Shown: positions 53,421 to 63,201 of the stretch, in pieces
How positions within the stretch are numbered: the stretch's first letter is position 1
How the letters are laid out: each line of letters starts with the position of its first letter
Assembly: GCA_035267045.1 (NCBI GenBank)
Contig: DATFMH010000147.1
Span: 62,001-126,000, forward strand
Direction of reading: 5' to 3'
Origin: DATFMH01 sp035267045
GTDB lineage: Bacteria > Bacteroidota > Rhodothermia > Balneolales > DATFMH01
Length of the DNA: 64,000 nucleotides
Notes under the pieces: generated by a model
Databases searched by the model: none
The model's input: the letters and a program-made list of their open reading frames with translations, nothing else
Told to the model about the DNA's origin: nothing
Program-made: the position numbers and the translations under genes

Positions 53421-54767
53421 TCAGTTCGTGATGTCACGCATAATTTGTTGAGCCAGTTCGTCAGCATTCCCGGGTGAATTGGATTCGGAATAAATCCTGA
53501 TGATCGGCTCGGTATTCGATTTCCGCAAATGAACCCATCCGTTATCCATCATAATTTTTACTCCGTCGATGGTAACCGGGTCGTAATCTTTATACTGATC
53601 GGCAATTCGTTCGAGAATTTTGTCAGGATCCAGATCCGCTATCTCAATTTTATTTTTTGAGAGATGATAATCAGGAAGACTATTTCTGTATTCGGATAAA
53701 CGGATTCCTTTTTCAGCAAGAAACTGTAAAATCATAGCTATTCCGACTAATGAATCCCTTCCATAATGCAGATCCGGATTGATAACACCTCCGTTACCTT
53801 CACCACCGATTACCGCGTTAACCCGTTGCATCTCTTTGACAACATTGATTTCACCAACAGCAGACTGATAGCACTTCTGATCATATTTTTCTGCTATATA
53901 ACGTGTGATGCTTGAAGATGAGAGATTTGTAGCACAGGGGCCGGGTTTATAATCCATCATTAAATTCGATGCTATGGCAAGCGTATATTCTTCACCAAAT
54001 AACTCCCCTCCATCCATGACCAGTGCCAGCCGGTCGGCATCAGGGTCAACGACAAAACCAATGTCGCTGTCATTGTCTCTGACCACTCGCTGAATATCAT
54101 GTAAATGTTCCGGTATAGGTTCGGGATTATGAGGAAACAACCCATCGGGTGTGCAATTCAGTTTCTCCAGTTTATAAACACCCAGTTTTTCGAGTAACCG
54201 GGGCACGGCGATTGAACCGGCTCCATTTACAGCATCAACCGATACTTTAAAATTGTGTTTAGCTATGGTTTTCTGATCTATGTATGGAAGATCAAGGATT
54301 TTTTCGATATGGTAATCGAGAATATCATGGTCCTCTGTAACCTTTCCCAGTTTCCGGTATGATTTGTATTCAATGGGGCCATTTTCTGCAATATCAATGA
54401 CTTTTGTCCCGTGTTCGGCATCGAGAAATTCACTTTTCTCATTCAAAAGTTTTAAAGCATTCCATTCGGCGGGATTGTGGCTTGCTGAAATGATGATTCC
54501 ACCCGAGGCCTTGTGACGTATTACACCCATAGCCACTGTGGGAGTGGGAACAATACCCAGACTAACAACATCACAGCCCACCGACTGAAGTGCTGATATG
54601 ACAACATTTTCGCAAATTTTACCTGTTACACGAGAATCACGGCCGACCACAATCTTACCGCCATTAGCCCAGGTTCCGTAAGCTGCTGTAAACCTGGCTA
54701 AATTCTCCGGCGTCAAATCGGTTCCGAAAATTCCTCTGATACCGGATATAGAAATCATTAAAGCCAT
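53421..54767 (-). CDS. glmM: Phosphoglucosamine mutase / phosphohexomutase
   Basis: The 448-residue alpha-D-phosphohexomutase has the phospho-Ser loop GGIIISASHNPAEWNALK near residue 90, the metal loop DPDADRLALVMD near 240, the sugar loop GGEGNGGVINPD and the phosphate loop RKSNTEPIIRIYSES. GlmM, phosphomannomutase and phosphoglucomutase share these motifs. GlmM (peptidoglycan precursor synthesis) is preferred on size and start MISISGIRGIFGTDLTPEN, but a mannose-type activity cannot be excluded. The ATG at 54758 is an alternative start, giving MISISGIRG. Confidence 0.85.
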   Translation of the reverse strand: MALMISISGIRGIFGTDLTPENLARFTAAYGTWANGGKIVVGRDSRVTGKICENVVISALQSVGCDVVSLGIVPTPTVAMGVIRHKASGGIIISASHNPAEWNALKLLNEKSEFLDAEHGTKVIDIAENGPIEYKSYRKLGKVTEDHDILDYHIEKILDLPYIDQKTIAKHNFKVSVDAVNGAGSIAVPRLLEKLGVYKLEKLNCTPDGLFPHNPEPIPEHLHDIQRVVRDNDSDIGFVVDPDADRLALVMDGGELFGEEYTLAIASNLMMDYKPGPCATNLSSSSITRYIAEKYDQKCYQSAVGEINVVKEMQRVNAVIGGEGNGGVINPDLHYGRDSLVGIAMILQFLAEKGIRLSEYRNSLPDYHLSKNKIEIADLDPDKILERIADQYKDYDPVTIDGVKIMMDNGWVHLRKSNTEPIIRIYSESNSPGNADELAQQIMRDITN

Positions 54768-54888
54768 ATAGAAATATTTTTTTTCAGGTTGAAAATCAAT
54801 CGAATATTATTAATAAACCGGTTACCCAAAATTCTTGCAAAATATTGTGAATAAATTAATAAGATGCTGAGAAATCATAAGGGAAAGG

Positions 54889-55440
54889 TTATTCGGCTTT
54901 CCACTTTGTCTCTGTAACTCCGGCTTGTTTGTTTTCATAGCGTGCCAAAACAAACAAAAGATCAGATAAGCGATTCAAATACATTAACACTTCTGCGGAT
55001 ACTTCATCACCTTTTTCTTTACATGAGATGGTAGCTCTTTCCGCCCGTCGGCATACGGTACGTGAAAAATGCAGCAAAGCACCCGCTTTACATCCGCCCG
55101 GAAGGATGAAATATTTTAAAGGATCTAATTCGTTTTCAAGCTTGTCGATGGCTTTCTCAATTTCTGAAATATGTTCTTCCTGAATACGCCTAACTGATGC
55201 TTTACCCGATGTTGGTGTTGCTAAATCAGCGCCAAGTGTAAATAAATCGTTTTGTATGCCGTGACAAATTTGATCTCCGGCTTCAGATAATTCATGTGCT
55301 CTGACCAATCCAATGCAGGTATTTAATTCATCGACTGTGCCATACGCCTGTATTCGTGGTGATGTTTTAGATACACGACCGGCTCCAAATAATGAAGTCT
55401 CTCCAGTATCTCCTTTTTTCGTATATATTTTCATGTTCAT
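54889..55440 (-). CDS. PduO-type cob(I)alamin adenosyltransferase
   Basis: The 183-residue trimeric ATR uses ATP to make adenosylcobalamin. Signature text is KIYTKKGDTGETSLFGAGRV near residue 4, IQAYGTVDELNTCIGLVRA and the substrate-site Arg region RTVCRRAERATI. No other cobalamin gene lies nearby. It may thus support salvage and not de novo synthesis. An ATG at 55434 is an alternative start. The gene is separated by 121 bases from glmM and 126 from yigZ, so it may have its own promoter. Confidence 0.94.
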   Translation of the reverse strand: MNMKIYTKKGDTGETSLFGAGRVSKTSPRIQAYGTVDELNTCIGLVRAHELSEAGDQICHGIQNDLFTLGADLATPTSGKASVRRIQEEHISEIEKAIDKLENELDPLKYFILPGGCKAGALLHFSRTVCRRAERATISCKEKGDEVSAEVLMYLNRLSDLLFVLARYENKQAGVTETKWKAE

Positions 55441-55566
55441 GTATGATTGATTCCTTTATAAATAAAAAGTTTAAAACCCGGATGAATATTATATGGAAAA
55501 TAGGGGTGCCAAAGAGAAAAGTCAGTAAAGAATTTAACAGATTTACAATTCAATACTACTAAACCA

Positions 55567-56193
55567 TTAGAATGCGGGGGTGAAATGTATCTCTTCCATA
55601 TTACTTTTTATCCCCAAATGCTCATAATTAGATAATTCAGTAAACATTTCAGCCGCATTCTCAGCCGGACAGCTTACTTTATAAGAAACATCGGCGAGAT
55701 ATTCTGTCTTTTCAATTCTGCAATCATATTTATTAATAAGTTTATCAATCCGGTTGCTTTCATTATAAGGATACTGAATTTTGATAATTCGGGCAGGTAC
55801 CAGTTTCACGATCACCGATTGTTCCAGGCATAGTTCAGCGCAAGTACCATAAACTTTGATAAGTCCCTGTTTGCCCAGTTTGGTACCTCCGTAATAACGA
55901 ACTACGACCAATCCGGCATTTTGAATATCATATGACTTCAGTTTATTCAGAATAGGGAGGCCCGCTGTACCGCCCGGTTCACCGTCATCATTTGCAAATT
56001 CAGATAGTTGCTTTAATCCTATCCTGTAAGCATAGCAATGATGAGTGGCATCCGGATACTTTTGTTTAATAGCATTTAGATGTTGTTCAAAAATTCCAGT
56101 AGATGAAGCAGGGAAAAGAAAACCAAGAAATTTGGAATTTTTTTCATTCAACTCGCTTTTAGTAATAGCAGATATAGTTAAAAAAGAATCCAA
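55567..56193 (-). CDS. YigZ/IMPACT-family protein
   Basis: The 208-residue protein has the UPF0029 N-terminal fold of YigZ and IMPACT, with DGEPGGTAGLPILNKLKSY near residue 72 and LVVVRYYGGTKLGKQGLIKV near 94. A C-terminal ferredoxin-like domain follows. Its role is uncertain; family members act on translation or degrade other factors. The frame opens at TTG 56193, and no ATG precedes the conserved N-terminus LTISAITKSELNEKNSKFLG, so a TTG start is likely. Confidence 0.9.
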   Translation of the reverse strand: MDSFLTISAITKSELNEKNSKFLGFLFPASSTGIFEQHLNAIKQKYPDATHHCYAYRIGLKQLSEFANDDGEPGGTAGLPILNKLKSYDIQNAGLVVVRYYGGTKLGKQGLIKVYGTCAELCLEQSVIVKLVPARIIKIQYPYNESNRIDKLINKYDCRIEKTEYLADVSYKVSCPAENAAEMFTELSNYEHLGIKSNMEEIHFTPAF

Positions 56194-56560
56194 AATGATA
56201 ACAGTTTAATGTTTTGTGATCGATGAAAAATAAATAGATATCTATATGTATTAATCTGGTGATTATAAATTTAATAAGGAATAAAATTACTATTATTTAT
56301 ATATCAATAATATTCAAATAGTTGTATGTGCTATATCAATTAAATTATCAAATGATAAATGGTTAAACATGATTTTTAAATATAGCATCATTATAATGCA
56401 TTTATTTGTATAGAACGTATACAAATAAATCATACTAAATGCATCAGAAGCAATATTTATGTATCATTCCAAGGCGTTAATGTAAAGCGCTTTTTAAGGA
56501 ATTATTTAGAGTAATAGTTTTAGCTTTTTTTGAAGCGATAACGTTAAAATTAGTAATCAT
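56194..56560. other. Divergent regulatory spacer before sdhCAB
   Basis: The 367 AT-rich bases lie between yigZ (minus) and sdhC (plus) and hold no coding frame. They contain the 31-base dyad at 56400-56430 and an outer ATGCATTT/AAATGCAT pair around it (56396-56403 and 56437-56444). They also hold a 10-bp palindrome AAAGCGCTTT at 56484-56493. No TAnnTTTG box was found before sdhC. Confidence 0.6.
56400..56430. promoter_or_regulatory. 13-bp inverted repeat upstream of sdhCAB
   Basis: ATTTATTTGTATA (56400-56412) and TATACAAATAAAT (56418-56430) form a perfect inverted repeat around GAACG. The core GTATA-GAACG-TATAC looks like a symmetric regulator site. It ends 130 bases before the sdhC ATG, so it could be an operator, or a terminator-like structure without a T-run. 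No regulator gene is next to it. Confidence 0.5.
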
Positions 56561-57256
56561 ATGAGTTCGAAAGATAAGTCATCTTCATCCGCAGTCTGGT
56601 CTGGTATAGGCAAAAAGCTTATTACCGGTATTACCGGAATTGGCCTGGCCCTTTTTGTACTTGTCCACCTACTGGGAAATCTCACACTTTTTGCGGGATC
56701 AAAAACATTTAACGAATATTCTCATTTCTTAACGAGTCATGGAGAATTTATTTACCCCGCAGAGATAATCCTTTTACTATTCTTCTTGTTTCACATCATT
56801 ATGGGGATCAGTGTTTATCTGAAAAAGAGAAAAGCCCGTCCTCAAAATTATGAAATGTACAAGAGTGCCGGTAAACCGAGTAAACAGACCATAAGTTCAC
56901 GTACGATGATACTAACAGGTATCATCCTATTCATCTTTTTGATTATTCATCTCATTCAATTCAAATATGGACCAACGTATATGACCAATATCGATGGTCA
57001 ACAGGTTCGAAATCTACATGCCAACGTTATATCGGTATTTGCCAATCCCTGGTGGGTGCTCTTTTATGTAGTCGTAATGGTATTATTAGGTTATCACCTG
57101 CGTCATGGTTTTTGGAGCATGTTGCAATCGTTAGGTGCTATGAAACCCAGCCTGACACCTGTTATCTATATGATAGGAATCATATTTGCAGTTCTTATTG
57201 CCGCCGGATTTATCATCCTGCCAATATGGATATATTTCACCGGAGGTGTGGTATGA
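56561..57256 (+). CDS. sdhC: Succinate dehydrogenase cytochrome b subunit
   Basis: The 231-residue membrane anchor has five helices and His residues placed for two b hemes ([10 protein letters not shown] near 39, [22 protein letters not shown] and YHLRHGFW). This is the single-subunit cytochrome b (type B) of Bacteroidetes-type succinate:menaquinone oxidoreductase, which replaces the SdhC/SdhD pair. It passes electrons from succinate to menaquinone. Its stop overlaps the sdhA start as ATGA. A large dyad lies upstream. Confidence 0.94.
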   Translation: MSSKDKSSSSAVWSGIGKKLITGITGIGLALFVLVHLLGNLTLFAGSKTFNEYSHFLTSHGEFIYPAEIILLLFFLFHIIMGISVYLKKRKARPQNYEMYKSAGKPSKQTISSRTMILTGIILFIFLIIHLIQFKYGPTYMTNIDGQQVRNLHANVISVFANPWWVLFYVVVMVLLGYHLRHGFWSMLQSLGAMKPSLTPVIYMIGIIFAVLIAAGFIILPIWIYFTGGVV

Positions 57257-59211
57257 GTTCAGATGTAAAAAATTCAAGTACAATGAGTGAAAAAGATAAA
57301 ATATTAGATTCCAAAGAGCCCGAAGGACCATTAACTGACAAGTGGCATAGTCATCTTGATAAGATTAAGCTTGTTGCACCTAATAACAAGCGTAAATATG
57401 ATATCATTGTTGTCGGTACCGGGCTGGCAGGCGCTTCAGCAGCAGCGAGTCTTGCTGAATTAGGATACAACGTAAAATCATTTTGCATTCATGATACACC
57501 GCGCCGTGCACACAGCATTGCGGCTCAGGGTGGAATAAATGCTGCAAAAAATTATCAAAATGATGGTGATACCATTTATCGCCTTTTTTATGATACCATT
57601 AAGGGCGGTGATTTCAGATCACGGGAATCGAATACGTACCGTCTCGCCGAACTGAGTGTGAATATTATTGATCAGGCCGTTGCACAGGGTGTACCGTTTG
57701 CCCGTGAATATGGAGGTTTGCTGGCCAACCGCTCTTTTGGTGGTGTCCAGGTCAAACGTACTTTCTATGCACGTGGACAAACCGGCCAGCAGTTATTACT
57801 TGGTGCTTACAGCGCTTTAATGCGTCAGGTTAATACTGGAAAAGTTGAGATGTTTCCGCGTCGTGAAATGCTCGAATTGGTTGTTGTTGACGGCAAAGCG
57901 AGAGGAATTGTGACCCGTAACTTGTTAACCGGAGAAATTGAAAAACACGCAGGCCATGCTGTAGTTCTGGCTACCGGGGGTTATGGCAATACATTCTATT
58001 TGTCGACCAATGCTAAAAATTCAAATGTTACAGCCGCATGGCGTTGCTACAAGAAAGGGGCTTATTTCGGCAATCCCTGTTACGTGCAAATCCATCCGAC
58101 ATGCATTCCTCAATCCGGTCATTATCAGTCTAAACTGACATTAATGAGTGAAAGTTTGAGAAATGACGGACGTGTTTGGGTGCCTAAAGAAAAAGGCGAC
58201 AATCGTAAACCGACAGATATACCGGAAGAAGAAAGAGATTATTATCTCGAACGTAAGTATCCTAGTTTCGGTAACCTTGTTCCGCGGGATGTTGCATCTC
58301 GCAATGCCAAACTTGTGTGTGATGAAGGGCGTGGTGTCGGTAATACCGGAAAGGCGGTCTATCTTGATTTTCAAACTGCTATAGAACGTGATGGCATCGA
58401 TACCATCAGAGATAAATATGGCAATCTTTTTGAAATGTATGAGCGTATTACCGGTGAAGACCCGTACAAAGTGCCAATGCGTATTTACCCGGCTGTTCAC
58501 TACACAATGGGTGGCCTTTGGGTCGATTACAACTTAATGAGTACCATCCCGGGACTTCATGTTCTTGGGGAAGCCAATTTCTCGGATCACGGTGCCAACC
58601 GATTAGGTGCCAGTGCATTGATGCAAGGTTTAGCTGATGGATATTTTGTCATCCCTTATACATTGGGAGACTACCTGGCACAAACCGAGCTTAAACCGGT
58701 TGAAAACGATCACGATGCTTTCCGTGAAGCCGCAAATGAAGCTGCCGATAAAATTGATAAACTTCTGAATATCAACGGTAATAAAACCGTCATGGAGTTT
58801 CATCAGGAATTGGGAGCAATCATGTGGGATAAAGTTGGTATGGCCCGTACTAAAGAAGGTCTTCAGGAAGCAATAAAAGAGATTAAAGAGCTCAAAGAAG
58901 AGTTCTGGAGTAACCTTAAATTGACGGGTGAAAAAAATACGTTCAACAAATATCTCGAATTCGCTGGCCGGGTAGCCGATTTCCTTGAACTCGGAGAACT
59001 GATGGCCGAAGACGCTCTTCACCGTGAAGAGTCGTGCGGCTGCCATTTCCGTGATGAGTATCAAACGGAAGAAGGCGAAGCTCTTAGAAACGATGATGAA
59101 TTTAGCTATGTCGCTGCATGGGAATACAAAGGAGATGATAAGAAGCCCGAGCTTCATAAAGAAAATCTGACCTTTGAAAACGTTAAACTCAGCCAGCGAA
59201 GCTATAAATAG
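57253..59211 (+). CDS. sdhA: Succinate dehydrogenase flavoprotein subunit
   Basis: The 652-residue flavoprotein oxidises succinate to fumarate. The FAD Rossmann motif is [20 protein letters not shown] near residue 57 and the covalent-FAD His lies in [18 protein letters not shown]. The active-site regions [14 protein letters not shown] and [19 protein letters not shown] follow. The ATG at 57253 overlaps the sdhC stop by 4 bases; a second ATG at MSEKDK is possible. A C-terminal helical domain with [13 protein letters not shown] ends the chain. The frame also reads open upstream inside sdhC, but those codons do not resemble SdhA. Confidence 0.97.
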   Translation: MSSDVKNSSTMSEKDKILDSKEPEGPLTDKWHSHLDKIKLVAPNNKRKYDIIVVGTGLAGASAAASLAELGYNVKSFCIHDTPRRAHSIAAQGGINAAKNYQNDGDTIYRLFYDTIKGGDFRSRESNTYRLAELSVNIIDQAVAQGVPFAREYGGLLANRSFGGVQVKRTFYARGQTGQQLLLGAYSALMRQVNTGKVEMFPRREMLELVVVDGKARGIVTRNLLTGEIEKHAGHAVVLATGGYGNTFYLSTNAKNSNVTAAWRCYKKGAYFGNPCYVQIHPTCIPQSGHYQSKLTLMSESLRNDGRVWVPKEKGDNRKPTDIPEEERDYYLERKYPSFGNLVPRDVASRNAKLVCDEGRGVGNTGKAVYLDFQTAIERDGIDTIRDKYGNLFEMYERITGEDPYKVPMRIYPAVHYTMGGLWVDYNLMSTIPGLHVLGEANFSDHGANRLGASALMQGLADGYFVIPYTLGDYLAQTELKPVENDHDAFREAANEAADKIDKLLNINGNKTVMEFHQELGAIMWDKVGMARTKEGLQEAIKEIKELKEEFWSNLKLTGEKNTFNKYLEFAGRVADFLELGELMAEDALHREESCGCHFRDEYQTEEGEALRNDDEFSYVAAWEYKGDDKKPELHKENLTFENVKLSQRSYK

Positions 59212-59223
59212 GGAGAAGAAATT

Positions 59224-59976
59224 ATGAGTAAAGATTCCATGAAACTTCATCTTAAAATCTGGAGACAGGAAGGCCCGAACAGTTCGGGAAAATTGGTTGA
59301 TTACGATCTCGACAACGTATCACCCGATATGTCTTTTCTTGAAATGCTCGACATCCTGAATGAAGAGTTGATCAAAAAGGGTGAACGTCCAATTGAATTT
59401 GAACACGATTGCCGTGAAGGTATTTGTGGATCATGCAGTATGGTTGTAAACGGTATTGCACATGGCCCACAAAAAGCAACCGCTGTTTGCCAGTTGCACA
59501 TGCGTCATTTTAATGACGGTGATACCGTTTATATAGAACCATGGCGTGCAAAAGCATTTCCTATTGTTAAAGATCTTGTTACCGATAGAAGTGCTTTCGA
59601 CCGTATTATGCAGGCCGGTGGATATGTTTCCGTTAATACGGGAGGAACACCTGATGCCAATGCTATACCTATCGGTAAAGAAACAGCAGATGAGGCGTTT
59701 GATTTTGCAACGTGCATTGGTTGCGGAGCCTGTGTGGCTGCCTGCCCAAATTCCTCTGCTTCTTTATTTACCGGGGCAAAGATATCTCAATTAGCTCTCT
59801 TGCCACAGGGCGATCCAGAACGTAAGAAACGTGTTCGTGCAATGGTTGAGCAAATGGATGCCGAAGGTTTTGGCGATTGTTCAAATCATGCCGAATGTGA
59901 AGCAGTTTGTCCTAAAGGCATCTCTATTGCAGCTATTGCAAGGATGCGAAGGGAATATCTGAAGGCTCTATTCTAA
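59224..59976 (+). CDS. sdhB: Succinate dehydrogenase iron-sulfur subunit
   Basis: The 250-residue subunit relays electrons through three Fe-S centres. The [2Fe-2S] ligands lie in [15 protein letters not shown] and in the following VCQLH. The [4Fe-4S] and [3Fe-4S] ligands are in [13 protein letters not shown] near residue 161 and in [17 protein letters not shown] near the end. It has a strong GGGAGAAG ribosome site before the ATG, 12 bases after sdhA. The operon ends at a terminator just downstream. Confidence 0.97.
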   Translation: MSKDSMKLHLKIWRQEGPNSSGKLVDYDLDNVSPDMSFLEMLDILNEELIKKGERPIEFEHDCREGICGSCSMVVNGIAHGPQKATAVCQLHMRHFNDGDTVYIEPWRAKAFPIVKDLVTDRSAFDRIMQAGGYVSVNTGGTPDANAIPIGKETADEAFDFATCIGCGACVAACPNSSASLFTGAKISQLALLPQGDPERKKRVRAMVEQMDAEGFGDCSNHAECEAVCPKGISIAAIARMRREYLKALF

Positions 59977-60000
59977 TATATTATCAAATATATCGAAATA

Positions 60001-60036
60001 AACGCATGTTCTGTTTAAAGGACATGCGTTTTTTTA
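60001..60036 (+). terminator. Rho-independent terminator of the sdhCAB operon
   Basis: AACGCATGT (60001-60009) pairs with ACATGCGTT (60022-60030) around a 12-base loop and is followed by a T-run (60029-60035). Confidence 0.9.
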
Positions 60037-60092
60037 TTTTTACAAGTATGTTGTGGGTGTTTTAGTAAAGGTTGTAACATTATATATGAAGA

Positions 60093-62027
60093 ATGCCGGA
60101 TACCTTATTTGATAAAGCGGTCATAAATTTAAAAGAGATATGGGGGTTTTCTTCTTTCAGAGATAAACAGGAAGAGGCCGTCCGATCGATATTAAATGGT
60201 GATGACACCCTGGTATTGTTTCCAACCGGGGGAGGTAAATCATTATGCTATCAATTGCCGGCTTCCGTTCTGGATGGCTTGACAATAGTAATATCTCCAC
60301 TCATAGCTCTAATGCAAGATCAGATTAGCCAACTCCAGCAACTGAATATCAATGCCACTTTTATAAACAGCACGCTCCCTGATTATGAGATCGAACAAAG
60401 GTTGATTAATGCTCGTAACGGAATGTATTCCATATTATACTGTTCACCGGAACGGCTGACAACACCAACCTGGCAATATGAATTGCCCAATCTGAATATA
60501 AAACTGGTTGCCGTCGACGAGGCACATTGTATCTCGGAATGGGGACATGACTTCCGTCCGTCTTACCGTACCATTTACGATTCCTTTGAACAGGTTAAAG
60601 ATGACATAACCTGGTTAGCTCTAACAGCGACAGCTACACCGGAAGTACAGGAGGATATCTGTCAATCATTGCATTTTGATGAACCGAATATTATAAGTGG
60701 CGGCTTCGAACGTCCGAATTTGAAGTGGTGGGTAACCGAAAGTGAACAAAAATTATCAAAATTATTACAGTTATTGAGACGTGCCGGGGATGCCTCCGGG
60801 TTGATCTATGCCAATACAAGAAGAAAATGCGATCAGCTTGCTGAGATATTGAATGAAAAAGGGTATGGTGCGTTATCATATCATGCCGGTATGGAGTCTG
60901 AAGAGCGTAAAAAAGTTCAACAATCGTGGTTAGATGGCCATGTTCAATGGATTGTGGCTACCAATGCGTTCGGAATGGGAATCGATAAACCGGATTGTCG
61001 TTATGTTTTCCATTATGACATGCCCAACTCTCTTGAAAATTATTATCAGGAGGCGGGTCGTGCAGGCCGTGACGGTAAGTTGGCTTATCCAATATTGTTA
61101 TACCGCGAAACGGATTACAGGCGTGTCAAAAAACATATAGAGCAGGCATATCCGGGCCGGGATGTGTTACAAAAAGTTTATGACGCATTATGTGATAGTA
61201 TGGATCTGGCTATTGGCGCTGTTTATGAACAGACTTTCCAGGTTGATGTTGATGAATTGGTTCGTAGAAATAAATTATCACATCGTATTCAATTATCCGG
61301 TTTGAGAATGCTTGATCAGTTTGATGTTCTTACCATGGTATCGGACTATAAATCTTCCATAGGGACACAATTCGTGCTAAGCCACAATGCCTTAATTGAT
61401 CTCATTGATACAACAAAAAATAAAGCAAAAGCCGATTTTATAGATCAACTATTTCGATTATACGGACCAGAATCTCAACACGAAATGATTTTCCTGGAAG
61501 ATGGATATTTGTGCGATAAATTGGATAAATCATTCAATCAGATAGTCAAGGGCATGGAAATATTGCAAAATGAACAGGTCATTAATTATGAAATACGGAA
61601 TGGGAATCCCCTTGTAAACTTGCATGATTCACGTTATTCAAAACTGCCCTATACAGCGAGAATCATAGAGCAATACCGAAATATCCTTTTGAAAAAACTC
61701 GAATTTATGCATGACTATGTTAGGACAAACACGTGTCGCAGTAAGTTTATACGTACCTATTTTGGGGAAAAACGTGTACCGGGTTATTGTGGTATATGTG
61801 ATGTATGTACAGAAAGAACAAAAAAGTTCACTGATGTTGTCAGGACCGAAAATGTCCGGGCGATTTATAACGCTTTGAAAGATAAACCCCTAACCAATCG
61901 TCAACTGGTAGAAAAAACGGGCATTAGAAAATATGATCTTGATCAGACCCTTAAGATGCTTTTAAAAGAAGGTATAGTTTCAACGAATGTTAGTGAAGTT
62001 CCCGTCTTTTATCTTTCTGATTTATAG
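60093..62027 (+). CDS. recQ: RecQ-family ATP-dependent DNA helicase
   Basis: The 644-residue helicase has the RecQ motifs 0-VI: FRDKQEEAV, Walker A PTGGGKSLCYQLP near residue 45, DEAHCISEWGHDFRPSY, LTATATPEV and QEAGRAGRDGK. The RecQ-C-terminal zinc site has CRSKFIRTYFGE and CGICDVC near 555. A short winged-helix-like end (LTNRQLVEKTGIRKYDLD) follows. It unwinds DNA in recombination and fork repair. Compared with E. coli RecQ there is no clear HRDC domain. It converges on and overlaps the lipoprotein gene by 38 bases. Confidence 0.95.
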   Translation: MPDTLFDKAVINLKEIWGFSSFRDKQEEAVRSILNGDDTLVLFPTGGGKSLCYQLPASVLDGLTIVISPLIALMQDQISQLQQLNINATFINSTLPDYEIEQRLINARNGMYSILYCSPERLTTPTWQYELPNLNIKLVAVDEAHCISEWGHDFRPSYRTIYDSFEQVKDDITWLALTATATPEVQEDICQSLHFDEPNIISGGFERPNLKWWVTESEQKLSKLLQLLRRAGDASGLIYANTRRKCDQLAEILNEKGYGALSYHAGMESEERKKVQQSWLDGHVQWIVATNAFGMGIDKPDCRYVFHYDMPNSLENYYQEAGRAGRDGKLAYPILLYRETDYRRVKKHIEQAYPGRDVLQKVYDALCDSMDLAIGAVYEQTFQVDVDELVRRNKLSHRIQLSGLRMLDQFDVLTMVSDYKSSIGTQFVLSHNALIDLIDTTKNKAKADFIDQLFRLYGPESQHEMIFLEDGYLCDKLDKSFNQIVKGMEILQNEQVINYEIRNGNPLVNLHDSRYSKLPYTARIIEQYRNILLKKLEFMHDYVRTNTCRSKFIRTYFGEKRVPGYCGICDVCTERTKKFTDVVRTENVRAIYNALKDKPLTNRQLVEKTGIRKYDLDQTLKMLLKEGIVSTNVSEVPVFYLSDL

Positions 62028-62415
62028 AATCAGTTTTCGTTTTACTATTTTTAGATGATTTGGATTCTTGTTTTTTTCGCAGGTCCCAAATTCTATCCCG
62101 TTCTTCGTTTAAATGATCCAGCGCTGTTTTAAGCCTTTGATGCTCTTTTTTATGATTAAGTTCATAATATTTATTACTCCGCTTAAATTGATCAAGGGTC
62201 ACGTTATAATGATTCAGGATCTTACGTCTTAAGTTTTCTGTTTTTAAAGAATCCTCATAGATGCTTTGATAACTTTTCAGAAGCTGGAACTCAACAAGCA
62301 GGTTCTCATATTTATCTTGCGGTATGAGATCCTTTGGCTTACCGGAATCACCGCATTGGACCAGGAAAAATCCTGCAAATATGATAAAAAGTAACGGGAT
62401 AACTGATGACCGCAT
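61990..62415 (-). CDS. DUF4296 lipoprotein
   Basis: The 141-residue protein has a lipoprotein signal ending FFLVQC (Cys21) and then a helical domain of the DUF4296 type (DLIPQDKYENLLVEFQLLKS near 29, YEDSLKTENLRRKILNHYNV and DQFKRSNKYYELN). The C-terminus is a Lys/Ser-rich tail. DUF4296 proteins are typical of Bacteroidetes relatives and their function is unknown. The 3' end overlaps recQ on the opposite strand by 38 bases. It is 3 bases downstream of the SDR gene, so the two are probably cotranscribed. Confidence 0.85.
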   Translation of the reverse strand: MRSSVIPLLFIIFAGFFLVQCGDSGKPKDLIPQDKYENLLVEFQLLKSYQSIYEDSLKTENLRRKILNHYNVTLDQFKRSNKYYELNHKKEHQRLKTALDHLNEERDRIWDLRKKQESKSSKNSKTKTDSINQKDKRRELH

Positions 62416-62418
62416 AAA

Positions 62419-63138
62419 TTAATCTTCAGGTGGCTTGGGATTTAACGGGCGCATCACAACCTCGTTAATGAGAAAGTTATCTGGTGTCTCCAGAACATGA
62501 ATCAATGTATCTGCAACGTCTTCGGGTTGCAGCATATTGGCGTGAGCTTCAGATCCACCCGTATTTTTGAAAAAATTAGTGGCGGTTGAACCGGGGAATA
62601 GGCATGTAACTTTTATTTTATCATACCGAACTTCCTTCATGAGTGATTCACTGAAACCGGTTAATCCAAATTTTGAAGCATTATAACCGGATAACTGGGG
62701 ATTACTTACTTTACCCGCAATAGAACCGATATTGATAATATGGTTTGTTGATTGATTTTGTTTCATCAGAGGGATGATAAGTCTGCTAAGGTAAAAGACA
62801 GCTGACAGGTTGGTTTCTACCATAGTGTGCCAATCATCAAGGCTCAATTGATCGGTTTCACTGAAAATCCCGATCCCGGCATTGTTGATAAGTATATCCG
62901 GTAAATGTTTGCTGTTAAAGGTATGTTTAACCCAATACTCGAGTTTTTCAGCATCGGTGACATCATGTATAACAGGAATGAATTTATCTCCAATTTCCTT
63001 TTGTATTTTTTTTAGCTTTTTTTCACTACGGGCTAAACCGTAAACAGTTGAACCTTTATCAATTAAAGCTTTACTAAAAGCGGAACCGAGTCCACTGCTT
63101 GCACCTGTAACAACAGCTATTTTAGAATCTAAAATCAT
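62419..63138 (-). CDS. Short-chain dehydrogenase/reductase
   Basis: The 239-residue SDR has the cofactor loop VVTGASSGLGSAFSKAL near residue 9, the NNAGIG motif near 86, the catalytic Ser in NIGSIAG and the catalytic pair in YNASKFGL. The usual Asp that selects NAD is absent from the second strand (GLARSEKK), so NADP is more likely. The substrate is unknown. It starts opposite coaX with 63 bases between them and runs into the DUF4296 gene 3 bases later. Confidence 0.93.
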   Translation of the reverse strand: MILDSKIAVVTGASSGLGSAFSKALIDKGSTVYGLARSEKKLKKIQKEIGDKFIPVIHDVTDAEKLEYWVKHTFNSKHLPDILINNAGIGIFSETDQLSLDDWHTMVETNLSAVFYLSRLIIPLMKQNQSTNHIINIGSIAGKVSNPQLSGYNASKFGLTGFSESLMKEVRYDKIKVTCLFPGSTATNFFKNTGGSEAHANMLQPEDVADTLIHVLETPDNFLINEVVMRPLNPKPPED

Positions 63139-63201
63139 AGTTAAAAAAAAGTTACTTTATCTTGTAATCTCACACATTATTAGCATTAAGGTAATCAATA
63201 C

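Noticed and set aside
57052..57252. An upstream extension of sdhA inside sdhC
   Set aside because: The residues do not resemble SdhA, and the ATG at 57253 makes the usual 4-base overlap with the sdhC stop.
58630..59250. A 206-codon open frame on the minus strand opposite sdhA
   Set aside because: It is antisense to the C-terminal half of sdhA; Phe-rich composition is typical of a mirror of Lys/Glu codons.
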